Of a DNA stretch of 64,000 nucleotides, positions 1 to 9,099 are shown piece after piece. Numbering within the stretch: position 1 is the first letter of the stretch; the number at the start of each line of letters is the position of its first letter. The translations under genes and the position numbers were made by a program. Under the pieces are notes generated by a model, which made no database searches, was not told where the DNA came from, and saw only the letters and a program-made list of their open reading frames with translations. The stretch spans positions 186,001 to 250,000 of the forward strand of contig NZ_JACHOS010000005.1 of the NCBI RefSeq assembly GCF_014199985.1, in the 5' to 3' direction. Origin of the DNA: Methylorubrum rhodesianum (lineage in GTDB: Bacteria; Pseudomonadota; Alphaproteobacteria; Rhizobiales; Beijerinckiaceae).

Positions 1-549
1 AAGGGAGTCTACCTCGACGACATGGCGAGCGGCTTCACCATCCGGCGCAACCTGTTCGTCGATGTCCAGCAGCCGGTCTTCATCGGCGGCGGCAGCGACA
101 ACACCGTCACCCGCAACGTCTTCGTCGCGTCGAGCCCGATGGTGGCCCTCGATGCGCGCGGCCTGACCTGGATGGCGCCGTCGCTCACGCAAGCGGATTC
201 GGAGTTCCGTGCCGCCTTCGCCGCGATGCCGCTGGACTCGCCGCCCTGGCGGATGCGGTTTCCGAAGCTGGCGGAAGCCCTCTCCGATCATCCGGGCGTG
301 GCGCGCAACAACCAGATCGTCGACAACGTGACCATCGGCGGCGAGCTCGTCACCTTCAGCGAAAAGGCGGAGGCGGGCCGGCAGATCATCCTGTTCAACA
401 CCCGCCTCGACGGTCCGGCCCCGCGATCCGGCGACCTCGCCGCGCTCGCCCGCCTCGCCGCCGGGCGCGGCATCGCGCTCGGACCCGATCCGGAGACCCT
501 GCGGCGGGACGAACTGCCGCCCTCGCCCTTCACCCATCCGCGGCGCTGA
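1..549 (+). CDS. right-handed beta-helix repeat protein, C-terminal part
   Basis: The reading frame is open from the first base and ends at 549, so only the C-terminal 182 residues are present and the true start lies outside the window. Short alternating turns such as GFTIRRNLF, NTVTRNVFV and NNQIVDNVTI are the rungs of a right-handed parallel beta-helix (the pectate-lyase/NosD-like fold). The last 60 residues are rich in Ala, Pro and Arg and lie outside the helix. Proteins of this type are usually secreted or envelope-associated and bind or cleave polysaccharide. The polysaccharide genes downstream fit that, but no catalytic residues can be assigned from this fragment. Confidence 0.75.
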   Translation, partial: KGVYLDDMASGFTIRRNLFVDVQQPVFIGGGSDNTVTRNVFVASSPMVALDARGLTWMAPSLTQADSEFRAAFAAMPLDSPPWRMRFPKLAEALSDHPGVARNNQIVDNVTIGGELVTFSEKAEAGRQIILFNTRLDGPAPRSGDLAALARLAAGRGIALGPDPETLRRDELPPSPFTHPRR

Positions 550-572
550 GATCCCTCCCGTCGAACGGACGA

Positions 573-1091
573 TCACGCAGCCTTGGACGGTGCCTCCGTC
601 AGGGTCGAGAACTCGCTGACGATGGCTTCGTGAACCTGCTTCAGCCAATCCTCGGCGATGCGCGCCCGCTCCTCGGCGGCGTCCGCCCGCTCCTCCGCCG
701 CCCGGATGCGCTGCTCGGCCAGGGCCTGGATATTGGCCGCCCTGGCCTCGGCCGCCCGCACCCGCTCGCTGGCGAGCTTGATGTCGTCGCGAACGCGTTC
801 CAGCAGCTCGTGCACCCGCTGTTCCTGCTCCTGGGCCTGCGCCTCGACCTCGCGGGTCCGGTGCGCGGCGGCCCTCACGCGCTCGATCAGGCTCGTCCAG
901 TCCTGGGGGGACGAGGGCGTCCCGACCGCCGCGGCGGCGCCTGCCCCGGCATCCGATTGCACGAGACGCAGAATACTCGTCAGGCTATCCGCTGCCTTCT
1001 GGTCGTCTTGAGACACGATGGTCGCATTTCGAGACTCGAACTGGTCAAGTTCGAGCGGACGCTCCCAGCGCATTTTCTTGACGATGTCCAT
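573..1091 (-). CDS. coiled-coil protein of unknown function
   Basis: About 172 residues. The N-terminal 70 residues are mixed. From about residue 80 the sequence is dominated by Ala, Glu, Arg and Gln in a heptad-like pattern (for example AEERADAAEERARIAEDWL), predicting a long coiled coil and probable oligomerisation. There is no signal peptide or membrane segment. An in-frame TTG lies two codons upstream of the chosen ATG and no strong ribosome-binding site separates them. It converges with the beta-helix gene 23 bases away, and the upstream side (1092-1369) is AT-rich and promoter-like. I do not recognise a family beyond the coiled coil. Confidence 0.7.
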   Translation of the reverse strand: MDIVKKMRWERPLELDQFESRNATIVSQDDQKAADSLTSILRLVQSDAGAGAAAAVGTPSSPQDWTSLIERVRAAAHRTREVEAQAQEQEQRVHELLERVRDDIKLASERVRAAEARAANIQALAEQRIRAAEERADAAEERARIAEDWLKQVHEAIVSEFSTLTEAPSKAA

Positions 1092-1369
1092 TTCCAAGAG
1101 CTTTCATCGCGAGATGGAGGCCGGGCCGATACATGCGGGGGAGGAATGATCCGCAACACCACATTCGTGCAGGACAAAGTACCGAGGCAAGACAAATTTT
1201 CGATGGCTAAATTGCCGAGTTTTACCTTCCAGCCCGATGTATCAAAAATACCACGAATGTAATTTATGCATCTTTCCGAACGCGGTTTCGCGTTACTCCA
1301 GCAGCCTGGGCCGCCGGGCCCGACGATCTCGAGCCTCGACACGGCCCCCGCCGGATCAGGCGGGCGACA

Positions 1370-2533
1370 TCACGGGCGCCCGTGCAGAAGCGGTTCGAGA
1401 GCGGCGAGATAGCCCGCGACGGCGGCCTCCGCCGTGAAGTGCGGGAGCACGCGCTCGGCCGCGCGCCGCAAGTCTTCGCGGAGCGACCCGTCGTCGAGGA
1501 GACGCAGGGCCGCCGCGACCCAATCCGCCACGACCATCGGCCGCACCGCGCCGCAGCCATGGGCTTCGAGCAGGCCGCGCCCCGCGCCGGAATGGGGGGA
1601 GGCCAGCACCGGTGTCCCGCTCTGGAGGGCCTCCTGCACCACGATCCCCCACACGTCGCCGCGGCTCGGAAACAGGAAGAGCCTTGCCGAGGCGTAGACC
1701 TCGGGCAGCGCCTCCTGGCCCAGAAAGCCGTCGAACCGGGCGGAGAGGCCGGCCTGCGCGAAACGCGCCTCCATCTCCGCCCGCAGCGGTCCGTCGCCCG
1801 CGACACGGACCGACAGGGGCCGGCCGCGGTCACGACAGCCGAGCACCACCTCGGTGAAGAAGCGGGCGCCTTTCACCTCCTCGTTCAGCATGCCGCAGAA
1901 CAGGAGGTCGTAGGGCCGCGCGGAATCGGGCGGCGGCGGGGCGGGCGGCGTCCAGGCCGGGAAGAGCGGGCTCAGGACGAACCGCTCGGGCGGCAGCCCG
2001 TATCGGGCGAGCACGGCGCCGCTGCCCGCGCTCGGCCCGATCCCGGCGGCGGCCCCGGAGACGATGGCGCGGCGCAGCCAGCGATGCGGGGCCGAGCGCT
2101 GCCCGGGATCGGTCTCGGGCACGCCGTCGGTGCGGACCAGGGTCGGGATGCGCCGCAGCCGCGCCGCGCCGCGCGCGAACAGCATGGTCGGCGAGAAGTC
2201 GTTGAGTACGAGGGCCGCCGGCCGAAGCGCGGCGAGCCGCGGCACCACCACCGGGTTGACGTAGAGGTTGCGGATCGAGGAGCGGTGCCAGCGCAGGCCC
2301 GGCAGCACCGCGTGCCGGTAGAGGCGCGGCGGCGGCATCACCCATTGCCGCGCCCGCTCGCGCGGCGTGCAGGACAGGACATGCAGGGCCCGTCCGTCAC
2401 GCCCAGCGAGGCGCTCCGCCAGACCCTCGTAGAGGACGTGGGTATAGGGCGCGAGCGCCCCGGTCACGACGACGACCGGGCGCGGACCGGAGGCATCGGG
2501 GAGGATGTCGGACGGCCTCGCTCCGGCTGCCAT
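1370..2533 (-). CDS. glycosyltransferase family 4 protein
   Basis: 387 residues, the normal length for a GT-B fold glycosyltransferase. The C-terminal half has the family pattern: LLFCGMLNEEVKG opens the nucleotide-sugar domain, VRVAGDGP follows, and the donor-site segment FLFPSRGDVWGIVVQEAL contains the E-x7-E-like motif. The N-terminal acceptor domain begins VVVVTGALAPYTHVLYEGL. It should transfer a sugar from a nucleotide donor onto an envelope glycan; donor and acceptor cannot be read from sequence. It lies next to a NodB deacetylase on the same strand and opposite a FemAB-like protein and a flippase, which points to exopolysaccharide or glycolipid assembly. Confidence 0.88.
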   Translation of the reverse strand: MAAGARPSDILPDASGPRPVVVVTGALAPYTHVLYEGLAERLAGRDGRALHVLSCTPRERARQWVMPPPRLYRHAVLPGLRWHRSSIRNLYVNPVVVPRLAALRPAALVLNDFSPTMLFARGAARLRRIPTLVRTDGVPETDPGQRSAPHRWLRRAIVSGAAAGIGPSAGSGAVLARYGLPPERFVLSPLFPAWTPPAPPPPDSARPYDLLFCGMLNEEVKGARFFTEVVLGCRDRGRPLSVRVAGDGPLRAEMEARFAQAGLSARFDGFLGQEALPEVYASARLFLFPSRGDVWGIVVQEALQSGTPVLASPHSGAGRGLLEAHGCGAVRPMVVADWVAAALRLLDDGSLREDLRRAAERVLPHFTAEAAVAGYLAALEPLLHGRP

Positions 2534-2610
2534 GGACGGGGACCTCGAGTCGGGAGTTGCGGGCGCGAACCGGTCTCGCTTCGATGATCAGCGATAGATC
2601 GGAAATCTTC

Positions 2611-3465
2611 TCAAGCCGTTCCCTTTGCTGTTCCCGCCGCCGGCCATCCCGTCCTGCGGCCGCCCATCAGGGCGTCGAAGTCCGAGACCGGCCAGTGCGG
2701 CTCGACCACATGGCGGGGCAGCATCGGAAGATCGGCGGGGCTCAGCGCCCGGCCGCGCCGCGTGGTGAAGAACGTGCGGTAGCCGCTCTCCAGGGCCAGC
2801 GCCGGGTCGCGCTCCGGGTGGAAATCGTGTCCGGCCACGCCCCAGGGGCACGCGAAATGGCGGATTTCCCGGCCGGTGAGGTCGGCGAGGTCGCGCCGGG
2901 AACGGGCAATCTCGTCGGCGACCCGATCGCGGCCGAGCCGGCTCAGGCGGGGATGGGTGGCGGTGTGGGATCCGATATCGAGGCCGTCGGCGCACCAGGC
3001 CGCCACCTCGGATCGGTTCATGTAGAGGCGCCCGCTCGGGGCGAGGGACGGCGTCCGATCGAGACCGGGCGGTGTCGAGGGCGGCACGTCGATCCAATCG
3101 CTGACGAGGAAGACGATGCCCGGAACGCCGAGGGCCTTCAGGACCGGTCGCGCCACCTCGAAGGTGTCGGCATAGCCGTCGTCGAAGGTGATCAGGAAGG
3201 CTCGCTCGCCGGCCGGCCATCCCGCGGCGAGACGGTCGACGGCGCTGTCGGCATCGATGAAGTCTCCGTGCCGGCCGAGATGGCGCAGTTGCGCGGCGAA
3301 AAGATCCTGCTGGGCGTCCGGCACCTGATGGTAGCACAGGGTGTAGAGGCCGGACTCGGCATAGGCCAGCGACTTGAACAGAGCGGCGCCGCGCAGGGCG
3401 AGCGCGCGCACGCCCGGCGCCCGCCGCAACGTCGATTTGACCCAATGCTTCATCCGGCCCCTCAT
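2611..3465 (-). CDS. polysaccharide deacetylase (NodB homology domain)
   Basis: 284 residues; the fifth residue, a second Met, is an alternative start. NodB motif 1 is visible as LITFDDGYADT (catalytic Asp followed by the metal-binding Asp). Motif 2 is SHTATHPRL, supplying the two metal-binding histidines, and a later FACPWGV resembles motif 3. Family members remove N- or O-acetyl groups from glycans using a divalent metal. There is no clear signal peptide, so a membrane-proximal or cytosolic lipid-linked substrate is possible. It lies upstream of the glycosyltransferase on the same strand with a 77-base gap and is probably in the same operon. Confidence 0.88.
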   Translation of the reverse strand: MRGRMKHWVKSTLRRAPGVRALALRGAALFKSLAYAESGLYTLCYHQVPDAQQDLFAAQLRHLGRHGDFIDADSAVDRLAAGWPAGERAFLITFDDGYADTFEVARPVLKALGVPGIVFLVSDWIDVPPSTPPGLDRTPSLAPSGRLYMNRSEVAAWCADGLDIGSHTATHPRLSRLGRDRVADEIARSRRDLADLTGREIRHFACPWGVAGHDFHPERDPALALESGYRTFFTTRRGRALSPADLPMLPRHVVEPHWPVSDFDALMGGRRTGWPAAGTAKGTA

Positions 3466-3656
3466 CCCCGAACCACTCGGCTATCACGAAAATGTTCTGA
3501 TGGCATCTGCATAAATAATCCCGGAATACCGTGGTTAATCTGCCTTGTTGGTTTCGCTATTGGTACGAGCGTCGTGGCTCATCGCTTGCTGAGTGGAGGG
3601 AGGCGGGCCATGGAGTGTCCCGGCTCGGGACATCGAGCACGCGAAGGGTCTGTAGA

Positions 3657-4655
3657 GTGGGTCAAGCGACGGTCGTCGATCTGACGAACGATCCCGATTG
3701 GGACGAGGCGATCTGGCAGCAACCGGGCGCCAGCATCTACGCGTCGCGTCGCTGGGGCGAGTACAAGCGCCGCATTGGCTGGGACGTGCGGCGGCTCGCG
3801 ATCCGCTCCTGCGACGGGCAGGCGCTCGCCTTCGCGCAGATCCAGCGCCGACGCCGCTGGCTCGGTCACGTCGTTCTGGCACAGGGCGGTCCGATCCTGA
3901 CGCCCCTCGGCGAGCGGCGGGCGGAGGCGGTGTTCCGCGCCTTCCTCGACCATCTCAGGCTCGGCCGCCTCGATCTGCTCGGCGTGAACTACCAGCAGTT
4001 CCAGACGCCGGCGGCGATGCTCGCCCTGCTCGGCCACAGCTTCGCACCGGTCGTCACCACCCGGACGCACACGCTGGAACTCGACCTGACCCGAGAGGCG
4101 GAGCGGATCCGCGCCGGCATGGAGGGCCGCTGGCGCGACGTGCTCAAGGCGGCCGAGGCCAACCCCGACCTGTCGACCGGCTTCCCGACGGACCCGGCCG
4201 ATCGGCTGTCCGCCTTCGAAACCTTCAGCCGCCTGTACGCCGCCTTGAAACGGCGCAAGGGGTTCCGCAACAGCCTTGACCCGGCGGCCTTCCGCGATCT
4301 GGCCGCCCACGACCCGAACCTCCTGTTCCTCGAGATTCGCGAGCGGGGCGAACCGATCCTGGTGCGCATCGTCCACCGGGCCGTCCATCGCTGGACCGAT
4401 TTCTACGTCGCCTCGAACGAACGGGCCAAGGTCACCGGCGCCGGGCGCCTCGCGCTCTGGCGCCTGATCGAGCGGGCCCAGCGCGAGGGGGCCTCCGTGC
4501 TCGATCTCGGCGGCATAGACCCGGCCGGCAACCCGGGCGTCTACGAGTTCAAGCGCGGCGTGTGCCGCAACGCCGTCGCGGCCAACCCGCTCTGGCTCTT
4601 CAGCCGGACTCGGTCGATGCGCCGCGCCGCGACGGCCATCCTGGCCGCGCGCTGA
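3657..4655 (+). CDS. FemAB/GNAT-like acyltransferase
   Basis: 332 residues from a GTG start preceded by GAAGGG. The frame is open further upstream, but that extension has no family character. The pattern is that of the FemAB-related GNAT proteins found in exopolysaccharide clusters: an N-terminal segment ASIYASRRWGEYKRRIGWDV, and a C-terminal acetyltransferase-like half with DFYVASNERAK, LALWRLIERA and LDLGGIDPAGNPGVYEFK. The last segment is highly characteristic. Such proteins transfer an aminoacyl or acyl group onto peptidoglycan or polysaccharide precursors. The flippase starts 15 bases downstream, so the two are likely co-transcribed. Confidence 0.8.
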   Translation: MGQATVVDLTNDPDWDEAIWQQPGASIYASRRWGEYKRRIGWDVRRLAIRSCDGQALAFAQIQRRRRWLGHVVLAQGGPILTPLGERRAEAVFRAFLDHLRLGRLDLLGVNYQQFQTPAAMLALLGHSFAPVVTTRTHTLELDLTREAERIRAGMEGRWRDVLKAAEANPDLSTGFPTDPADRLSAFETFSRLYAALKRRKGFRNSLDPAAFRDLAAHDPNLLFLEIRERGEPILVRIVHRAVHRWTDFYVASNERAKVTGAGRLALWRLIERAQREGASVLDLGGIDPAGNPGVYEFKRGVCRNAVAANPLWLFSRTRSMRRAATAILAAR

Positions 4656-4669
4656 GCAGGAGATCCGCC

Positions 4670-6016
4670 GTGACCAAGGCCTCGAGCGCGTTTCTCCGCC
4701 CCACCGGCCCGCTCCGGCGCGCCGCCGGCCTCGTCCGGCATCCGCCGGCGGCGCTCACGGCCCTGGCCGATCAGGGCGTCGTGAGCGGCTTCGGCTTCGT
4801 CAGCGGCATCGCCGCCGCCCGGCTGCTCGGGATCGCCGAGTTCGGGCACTTCGCGATGATCCTGATCGTGCTCACCTTCGCCCAGGCCCTGCACAACGCC
4901 CTCATCACCGCCCCGATGATGACGCTCGTCGGCGCCCGCAGCGGCGTGTCGACGGCCTATGCCGCGACCATCATCGCCGGCGCCGTCCTGCTCTCGGTGC
5001 CCGGCGCCGTCTTCGTGGTGATCGCCCTCCTGATCGCCGGGATGTCGGGCGAGACGCTCCTGGCCGCCTGCGCCCTGATGCTGGCGCAGAACCTCCAGTT
5101 CACCCTGCGCCGCCTGCTCTTCGCCAAGGGCCGGGGGATGCAGGCCCTGCTGATGGATTTCGCCCGCGCGGCGAGCTTCCCCTTCGTCGCCGTGGTGATC
5201 TGGCTGGAACACGACGTCATCGGCGGCAACGGCTTCGTCTGGCTGCTCGCCGCGACCTCGTTCGCCACCTGCCTTCCCTTCGTCGTCGCGTTCGGACGCC
5301 CGATCCTGCGCCGGCCCGGCTGCGTGCAGATCGGGGCGGTCACCCGGCGCCACATTCCGCTCGCGCGCTGGCTCCTGCCCATCGTCTTCGTCACCTTCGT
5401 GCAGGAGCAGCTCATCTGGCTGGTGGCGGGCTCGACGCTCGGCCTCGAGGAACTCGGCGGCCTGCGGGCGGCGCAGTACCTCGTCGGAACGGTGCTTCTG
5501 CTGCTGTCCGCCACGGAGAACGTCCTGCCGGTGGCCGCGGCCCGCGCCCACGCGGAGGGCGGGGATGCGGCCCTGCGGGCGTACCTGCTGCGCACGGGCG
5601 TGAAGCTCGGCGTGCCGATCGTCGCGATCCTGGCGGTTCTCGCCCTTCCGGGCGAGATGTGGCTGCGGCTGATCTTCGGGCCGGAATACGCGGCCTACGC
5701 GCACTGCCTGCACATCCTCTCGGTCAGCGTCGTGATCGTGCTCGCCCGGGACCTCACCGCCAATTATTTCCGGGCCAAGCAGAACACCCGGGTGCTGTTC
5801 GAGTCGCTGTGCGTGAGCATGGTCGTATCGGTCGCCGTCGTGGTCCCGCTGCTACGCGCCGGCGGCGTCAGCGGCGCGGCGGCGGCGGTGGGCGCGGGGC
5901 ACCTCGCCTCCCTCGTCTACCTCGTGCTCGCGGCACGGCGCCAATCGCGCCCGACCTCCGCCCGATCCGCCTTCGGCCGGTGGCGGCGCTGCCCCGGACT
6001 GCCGACCAGTTCGTAG
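4670..6016 (+). CDS. polysaccharide flippase, Wzx/MATE-like membrane protein
   Basis: 448 residues from GTG with AGGAG at 4658-4662; an upstream in-frame ATG lies inside the preceding gene. Twelve or more hydrophobic helices run through the protein, beginning LADQGVVSGFGFVSGIAAAR. This is the typical opening of the oligosaccharide flippase family, where a helix is followed by a small loop and then FGHFAMILIVLTFAQ. It should flip lipid-linked repeat units across the inner membrane. The pairing with the FemAB-like gene and the divergent glycosyltransferase/deacetylase pair makes 1.3-6.0 kb a small glycan-export locus. No polymerase gene was seen within the window. Confidence 0.85.
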   Translation: MTKASSAFLRPTGPLRRAAGLVRHPPAALTALADQGVVSGFGFVSGIAAARLLGIAEFGHFAMILIVLTFAQALHNALITAPMMTLVGARSGVSTAYAATIIAGAVLLSVPGAVFVVIALLIAGMSGETLLAACALMLAQNLQFTLRRLLFAKGRGMQALLMDFARAASFPFVAVVIWLEHDVIGGNGFVWLLAATSFATCLPFVVAFGRPILRRPGCVQIGAVTRRHIPLARWLLPIVFVTFVQEQLIWLVAGSTLGLEELGGLRAAQYLVGTVLLLLSATENVLPVAAARAHAEGGDAALRAYLLRTGVKLGVPIVAILAVLALPGEMWLRLIFGPEYAAYAHCLHILSVSVVIVLARDLTANYFRAKQNTRVLFESLCVSMVVSVAVVVPLLRAGGVSGAAAAVGAGHLASLVYLVLAARRQSRPTSARSAFGRWRRCPGLPTSS

Positions 6017-6128
6017 GCCGATACGGCGACCATGGCTGCCCTTACAGCGCCCTGCGGATCGGATCCGTACGCCCCTGGGCGCGGAGGGCCGCCTGTACGG
6101 AGCGTGTCAAAACCCTTAGTTTGCATTC

Positions 6129-6641
6129 ATGTTTGAGGAGCATTCCCAGGCCGACCCGCAGCTGGCGCGAACAGCCGAGCTGATGGCCGAGGCCGGCTCC
6201 CTCGCGGATGTCGTGTCCATCCTGACGCGGACCGGCCGGTGGATCGCGGGCTCCGACGGGATCGCCGTCGTGCTGCGCGAGGACGATGTCTGTGCCTACG
6301 TCGCCGAGGACGCGATCGAACCGCTGTGGAAGGGACGCCGCTTCCCGCTCGAGACCTGCATCTCGGGCTGGGCGATGCTGAACCGGAAGACGGCCGTGGT
6401 GCCGGATATCGGCACCGATCCCCGCATCCCGATCAGCGCCTATGCCTCAAAGGCGATCCGGAGCCTCGTGATGGTTCCGATCGGCGCGCCCGAGCCGGTG
6501 GCCGCGCTCGGCGCCTACTGGTGCGCCATGGTCTGGCTCGATACCGCAACGGTGTCGCGCCTCGAAGCCCTCGCCTGCCAAGCCACGGCGGCCATCGCCC
6601 GGCTGCAGGGGCAGCGCAGCACCGCACCGGCTCCCCCCTGA
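6129..6641 (+). CDS. GAF-domain protein
   Basis: 170 residues, almost entirely one GAF domain. The helix LADVVSILTRTGRWIAGSDGIAVVLRED is followed by the beta core WKGRRFPLETCISGWAMLNRKTAVVPDI and YASKAIRSLVMVPIG. GAF domains bind small ligands, cyclic nucleotides or tetrapyrroles. A cysteine is present in the ETCISGW segment, but there is no output domain, so it would have to act through a partner. It starts 112 bases after the flippase and may have its own promoter. The product is soluble and cytosolic by composition. Confidence 0.8.
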   Translation: MFEEHSQADPQLARTAELMAEAGSLADVVSILTRTGRWIAGSDGIAVVLREDDVCAYVAEDAIEPLWKGRRFPLETCISGWAMLNRKTAVVPDIGTDPRIPISAYASKAIRSLVMVPIGAPEPVAALGAYWCAMVWLDTATVSRLEALACQATAAIARLQGQRSTAPAPP

Positions 6642-6769
6642 TGATGGGCCCGCCGGTCGGCGCCGACGCTCTCAAGGCGACCGGTCCCGCTCCCTTCCGT
6701 GGTGACGGAGGTGACCGGCGACGCGGCCGAGGCTATGCAGCGTTTGCCGGGAGGATGAGGGAGACAGGC

Positions 6770-6988
6770 ATGCCGGTTTTCGTTCTCAGGGGCGCTCACC
6801 GCACGGCGGACGGCCAGATCGGGCCGCCGCTGTTCGAGGAGACGATCACGGCAGACCACCCGAACGAGGCCGTCCGCCTCGCCAACGCACAGGATCTCTC
6901 GACCAAGGACGAGCGGGCGAATGCGCTCTGGCTCGTCGATGCGCAGGGCGTCCTGCACTGGTCCCTGCGGCGGGCGGACCGGGATTGA
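6770..6988 (+). CDS. small hypothetical protein
   Basis: 72 residues from the ATG at 6770, which has GAGGGAGA about seven bases upstream. A second in-frame ATG at 6755 would add five residues. The sequence (MPVFVLRGAHRTADGQIGPP, ending SLRRADRD) is soluble and mixed alpha/beta. It has no signal peptide, cysteines or recognisable motif. I do not recognise the family. Its compact frame, ribosome-binding site and codon use support a real gene. Confidence 0.55.
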   Translation: MPVFVLRGAHRTADGQIGPPLFEETITADHPNEAVRLANAQDLSTKDERANALWLVDAQGVLHWSLRRADRD

Positions 6989-7252
6989 GCGGGGCGTTCC
7001 GGGCGCGGCGGGTGATGCCGCGACGGGTTCGCGCTTCCGTTCCGAGCGGGTGCGCGAAGAGCGGGGGAAAACCGGCTCTGCTCCGGCCGAATTGGTCTTT
7101 GCCGGCGCTTTCGTGCTAAGTCCGAGGGCAGGAATCCTCGACGTTCCCGCTCGGGGTTTTTCGCCGTCCCACGCACGATCCCTTCCGCGTCGGGACGCCG
7201 CGCGCCGCCGCCGGGATTTCACGCGGCGCGAGTTCTCGCCGAAAGATTTTTT

Positions 7253-7486
7253 ATGAGCGACGACATCGACGCCAAGACCCGCGCAGCGGAGCGCGCCGAG
7301 CGGGCCGAGCGCATGGCCCGCGAGGGCCAGCAGGCCATGGCCGAGCATCTGGCCGCGGTGAAGGCCGTGGACGAGCGCACCGTGCGCCTGCGGGCCCTGC
7401 GTCTGGCCAAGGAAGCCGAGGAGGCGGCGGAGCGGGCCGCCAATCCGCCTGCGCCCAAGCGCGGCCGCAAGAAGGCGACGGCCTGA
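7253..7486 (+). CDS. small Ala/Glu/Arg-rich helical protein
   Basis: 77 residues, very charged and almost wholly helical: repeated AERAERAERMARE-like stretches, then a basic tail ending KRGRKKATA. The ATG follows a run of seven T residues and has no obvious Shine-Dalgarno sequence. The basic tail suggests nucleic-acid contact, but this is only inference. It ends five bases before the next gene, a BrnA-like protein, so the pair is probably one operon. Confidence 0.65.
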   Translation: MSDDIDAKTRAAERAERAERMAREGQQAMAEHLAAVKAVDERTVRLRALRLAKEAEEAAERAANPPAPKRGRKKATA

Positions 7487-7490
7487 ACCC

Positions 7491-7733
7491 ATGGCCATCG
7501 ACCGTACCCGCCGCCCGAGCGACCCCCGCCAAGCGGCCGAGGCCGCCTTCCGGGCGGTGACGCGCAAGACTCCCGAGGCCGCACCGGAGGTCGTCCGGGC
7601 GCCGGTCGTCCCCGGCGCGCGCGAGACCGTCTCCCTGCGCATCGACCGGGCGGTGCTGGAGCACTTCCAGAAGGACGGCCCCGGCTGGCAGGACCGCATC
7701 AACGCCGCCCTCAAGGCCGCCGCCGGACTGTGA
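7491..7733 (+). CDS. BrnA-like antitoxin-family protein (no toxin adjacent)
   Basis: 80 residues. The C-terminal half, VSLRIDRAVLEHFQKDGPGWQDRINAALK, has the ribbon-helix-helix pattern of the BrnA/DUF4415 family: a beta strand with L-R-I-D, a helix ending F-x-K-x-GPGW, then Q-x-R-I-N-x-A-L. BrnA normally binds DNA and neutralises the RNase toxin BrnT encoded just upstream. No BrnT-like frame (about 90 residues, RelE fold) is seen here. The upstream neighbour is an unrelated helical protein, so this is either a solitary regulator or half of a decayed or rewired pair. Confidence 0.75.
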   Translation: MAIDRTRRPSDPRQAAEAAFRAVTRKTPEAAPEVVRAPVVPGARETVSLRIDRAVLEHFQKDGPGWQDRINAALKAAAGL

Positions 7734-7836
7734 GGCGGAAGCCATGAGGCGGGCGGCGAGGCGGGCGTTGCCGGGCATCGGCCGGTGAGGACGAGGCTCG
7801 GCCCATGACGGCGCGCCCCTCTCCGGGGAGGGCGCC

Positions 7837-8550
7837 TTGAGCGCCCTGCCGGACTGGCTCGGCCTCAATCCCGATGAGACGACCGCCCTCCTGCTGTCCC
7901 TGCGCGTCGCCACCGTGGCGACGCTGGCAAGCCTGCCGCTGGGCCTGCTGGCGGCGTGGCTGCTGGCGCGGCGGCGGTTTCCGGGCCACGCCCTGCTCGA
8001 CGGCCTCGTCCACCTCCCGCTGATCCTGCCGCCGGTGGTGACGGGCTACCTGCTGCTGCTCGCCTTCGGCCGGCGCGGATGGTTCGGCGCGTGGCTGGCC
8101 GAGATCGGCCTCGTATTCTCGTTCCGCTGGACCGGGGCGGCGCTCGCCTGCGCGGTGATGGGCTTCCCGCTGATGGTGCGGGCAATCCGCCTGTCGATCG
8201 AGGCGGTGGATCGCCGACTCGAACAGGCGGCGGCGACGCTGGGCGCGCCACCATCCCTGGTGTTCCTCAGCGTGACCCTGCCGCTCAGTCTGCCGGGAAT
8301 CCTGGCGGGCGCGGTGCTCGCCTTCGCCAAGGCAATGGGCGAGTTCGGTGCGACCATCACCTTCGTCTCCAACATCCCCGGCGAGACCCAGACCCTGCCC
8401 TCGGCGATCTACACGCTGACCCAGGTACCGGGCGGGGAGGCGGGCGCGCTGCGCCTCACCCTGATCTCGGTCGCAGTCTCGATGCTGGCCCTCGTGGCCT
8501 CGGAGGCGCTGGCGCGGCGGGTGAGCCGGCGGATCGGGGCCGCGCGTTAG
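7837..8550 (+). CDS. modB: molybdate ABC transporter permease
   Basis: 237 residues from a TTG start with GGGAGGGC upstream. Five or six membrane helices are visible. The cytoplasmic EAA loop is present as LEQAAATLGAPPSLVFLSVTLPLSLPG, followed by AKAMGEFGATITF, a signature of ModB/CysT-type permeases. It forms the channel of the ModABC importer in the inner membrane. The ATPase gene modC is not adjacent; it starts 2.3 kb downstream on the same strand, and no modA is visible upstream within the window. Confidence 0.93.
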   Translation: MSALPDWLGLNPDETTALLLSLRVATVATLASLPLGLLAAWLLARRRFPGHALLDGLVHLPLILPPVVTGYLLLLAFGRRGWFGAWLAEIGLVFSFRWTGAALACAVMGFPLMVRAIRLSIEAVDRRLEQAAATLGAPPSLVFLSVTLPLSLPGILAGAVLAFAKAMGEFGATITFVSNIPGETQTLPSAIYTLTQVPGGEAGALRLTLISVAVSMLALVASEALARRVSRRIGAAR

Positions 8551-9099
8551 GGACAGCCGAGGGCGGCTGTCCGATCGGCAGGGCGACGGCGAACGCGGCC
8601 CATCGACCGGGCCGGCGACCTTCTCCCACACGTCCCGACGTGGCCACACCCGTGCACCACAAAAGAGGCCGGCAGCGGCGCGTACCGCCCGAGCGCGGCA
8701 GGCGCGCGAATGCCCGCGGAACAGGAAACCGCGCAGCTCAATCCCGGCGACGGCTTCAGCCGCAGAGCCTCGTCCCCCGGCTCGACCGTGCGCGGCAACG
8801 GCGGGCGTGGCGCGAGGCCGCTCGCCGAGACCGGACCCAACAGCTCGAAGCGCCGCCGGGTCCGATGCGCAGCCTATCCGCCTCCCCGCGCCTCCAATCG
8901 TATTGTCCGACTGTTCGCGCCTCTATGAGCAGGCACCACGATCAAAATGAAGATTTAATCCGTGCAAAAATTTAGGATATGCTCAAAATGATTGCATTAT
9001 TCCGGATGTGTTCTTGCGCACTTGGCTCAGAAAACCAGATGTATATTTGGGCAATACGACTCATATTTGGGCTTAGCTCTACAAGTCAGGAGAGAATTG
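8551..9099. other. gene-free stretch between modB and a small secreted protein gene
   Basis: About 550 bases. The first 380 are GC-rich without a credible coding frame; short frames exist but have no ribosome-binding site or family resemblance. From about 8935 to 9090 the base composition becomes clearly AT-rich, like a promoter region for the small secreted protein that follows. I see no transposase remnant, terminal repeats or tRNA edge. Confidence 0.5.
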
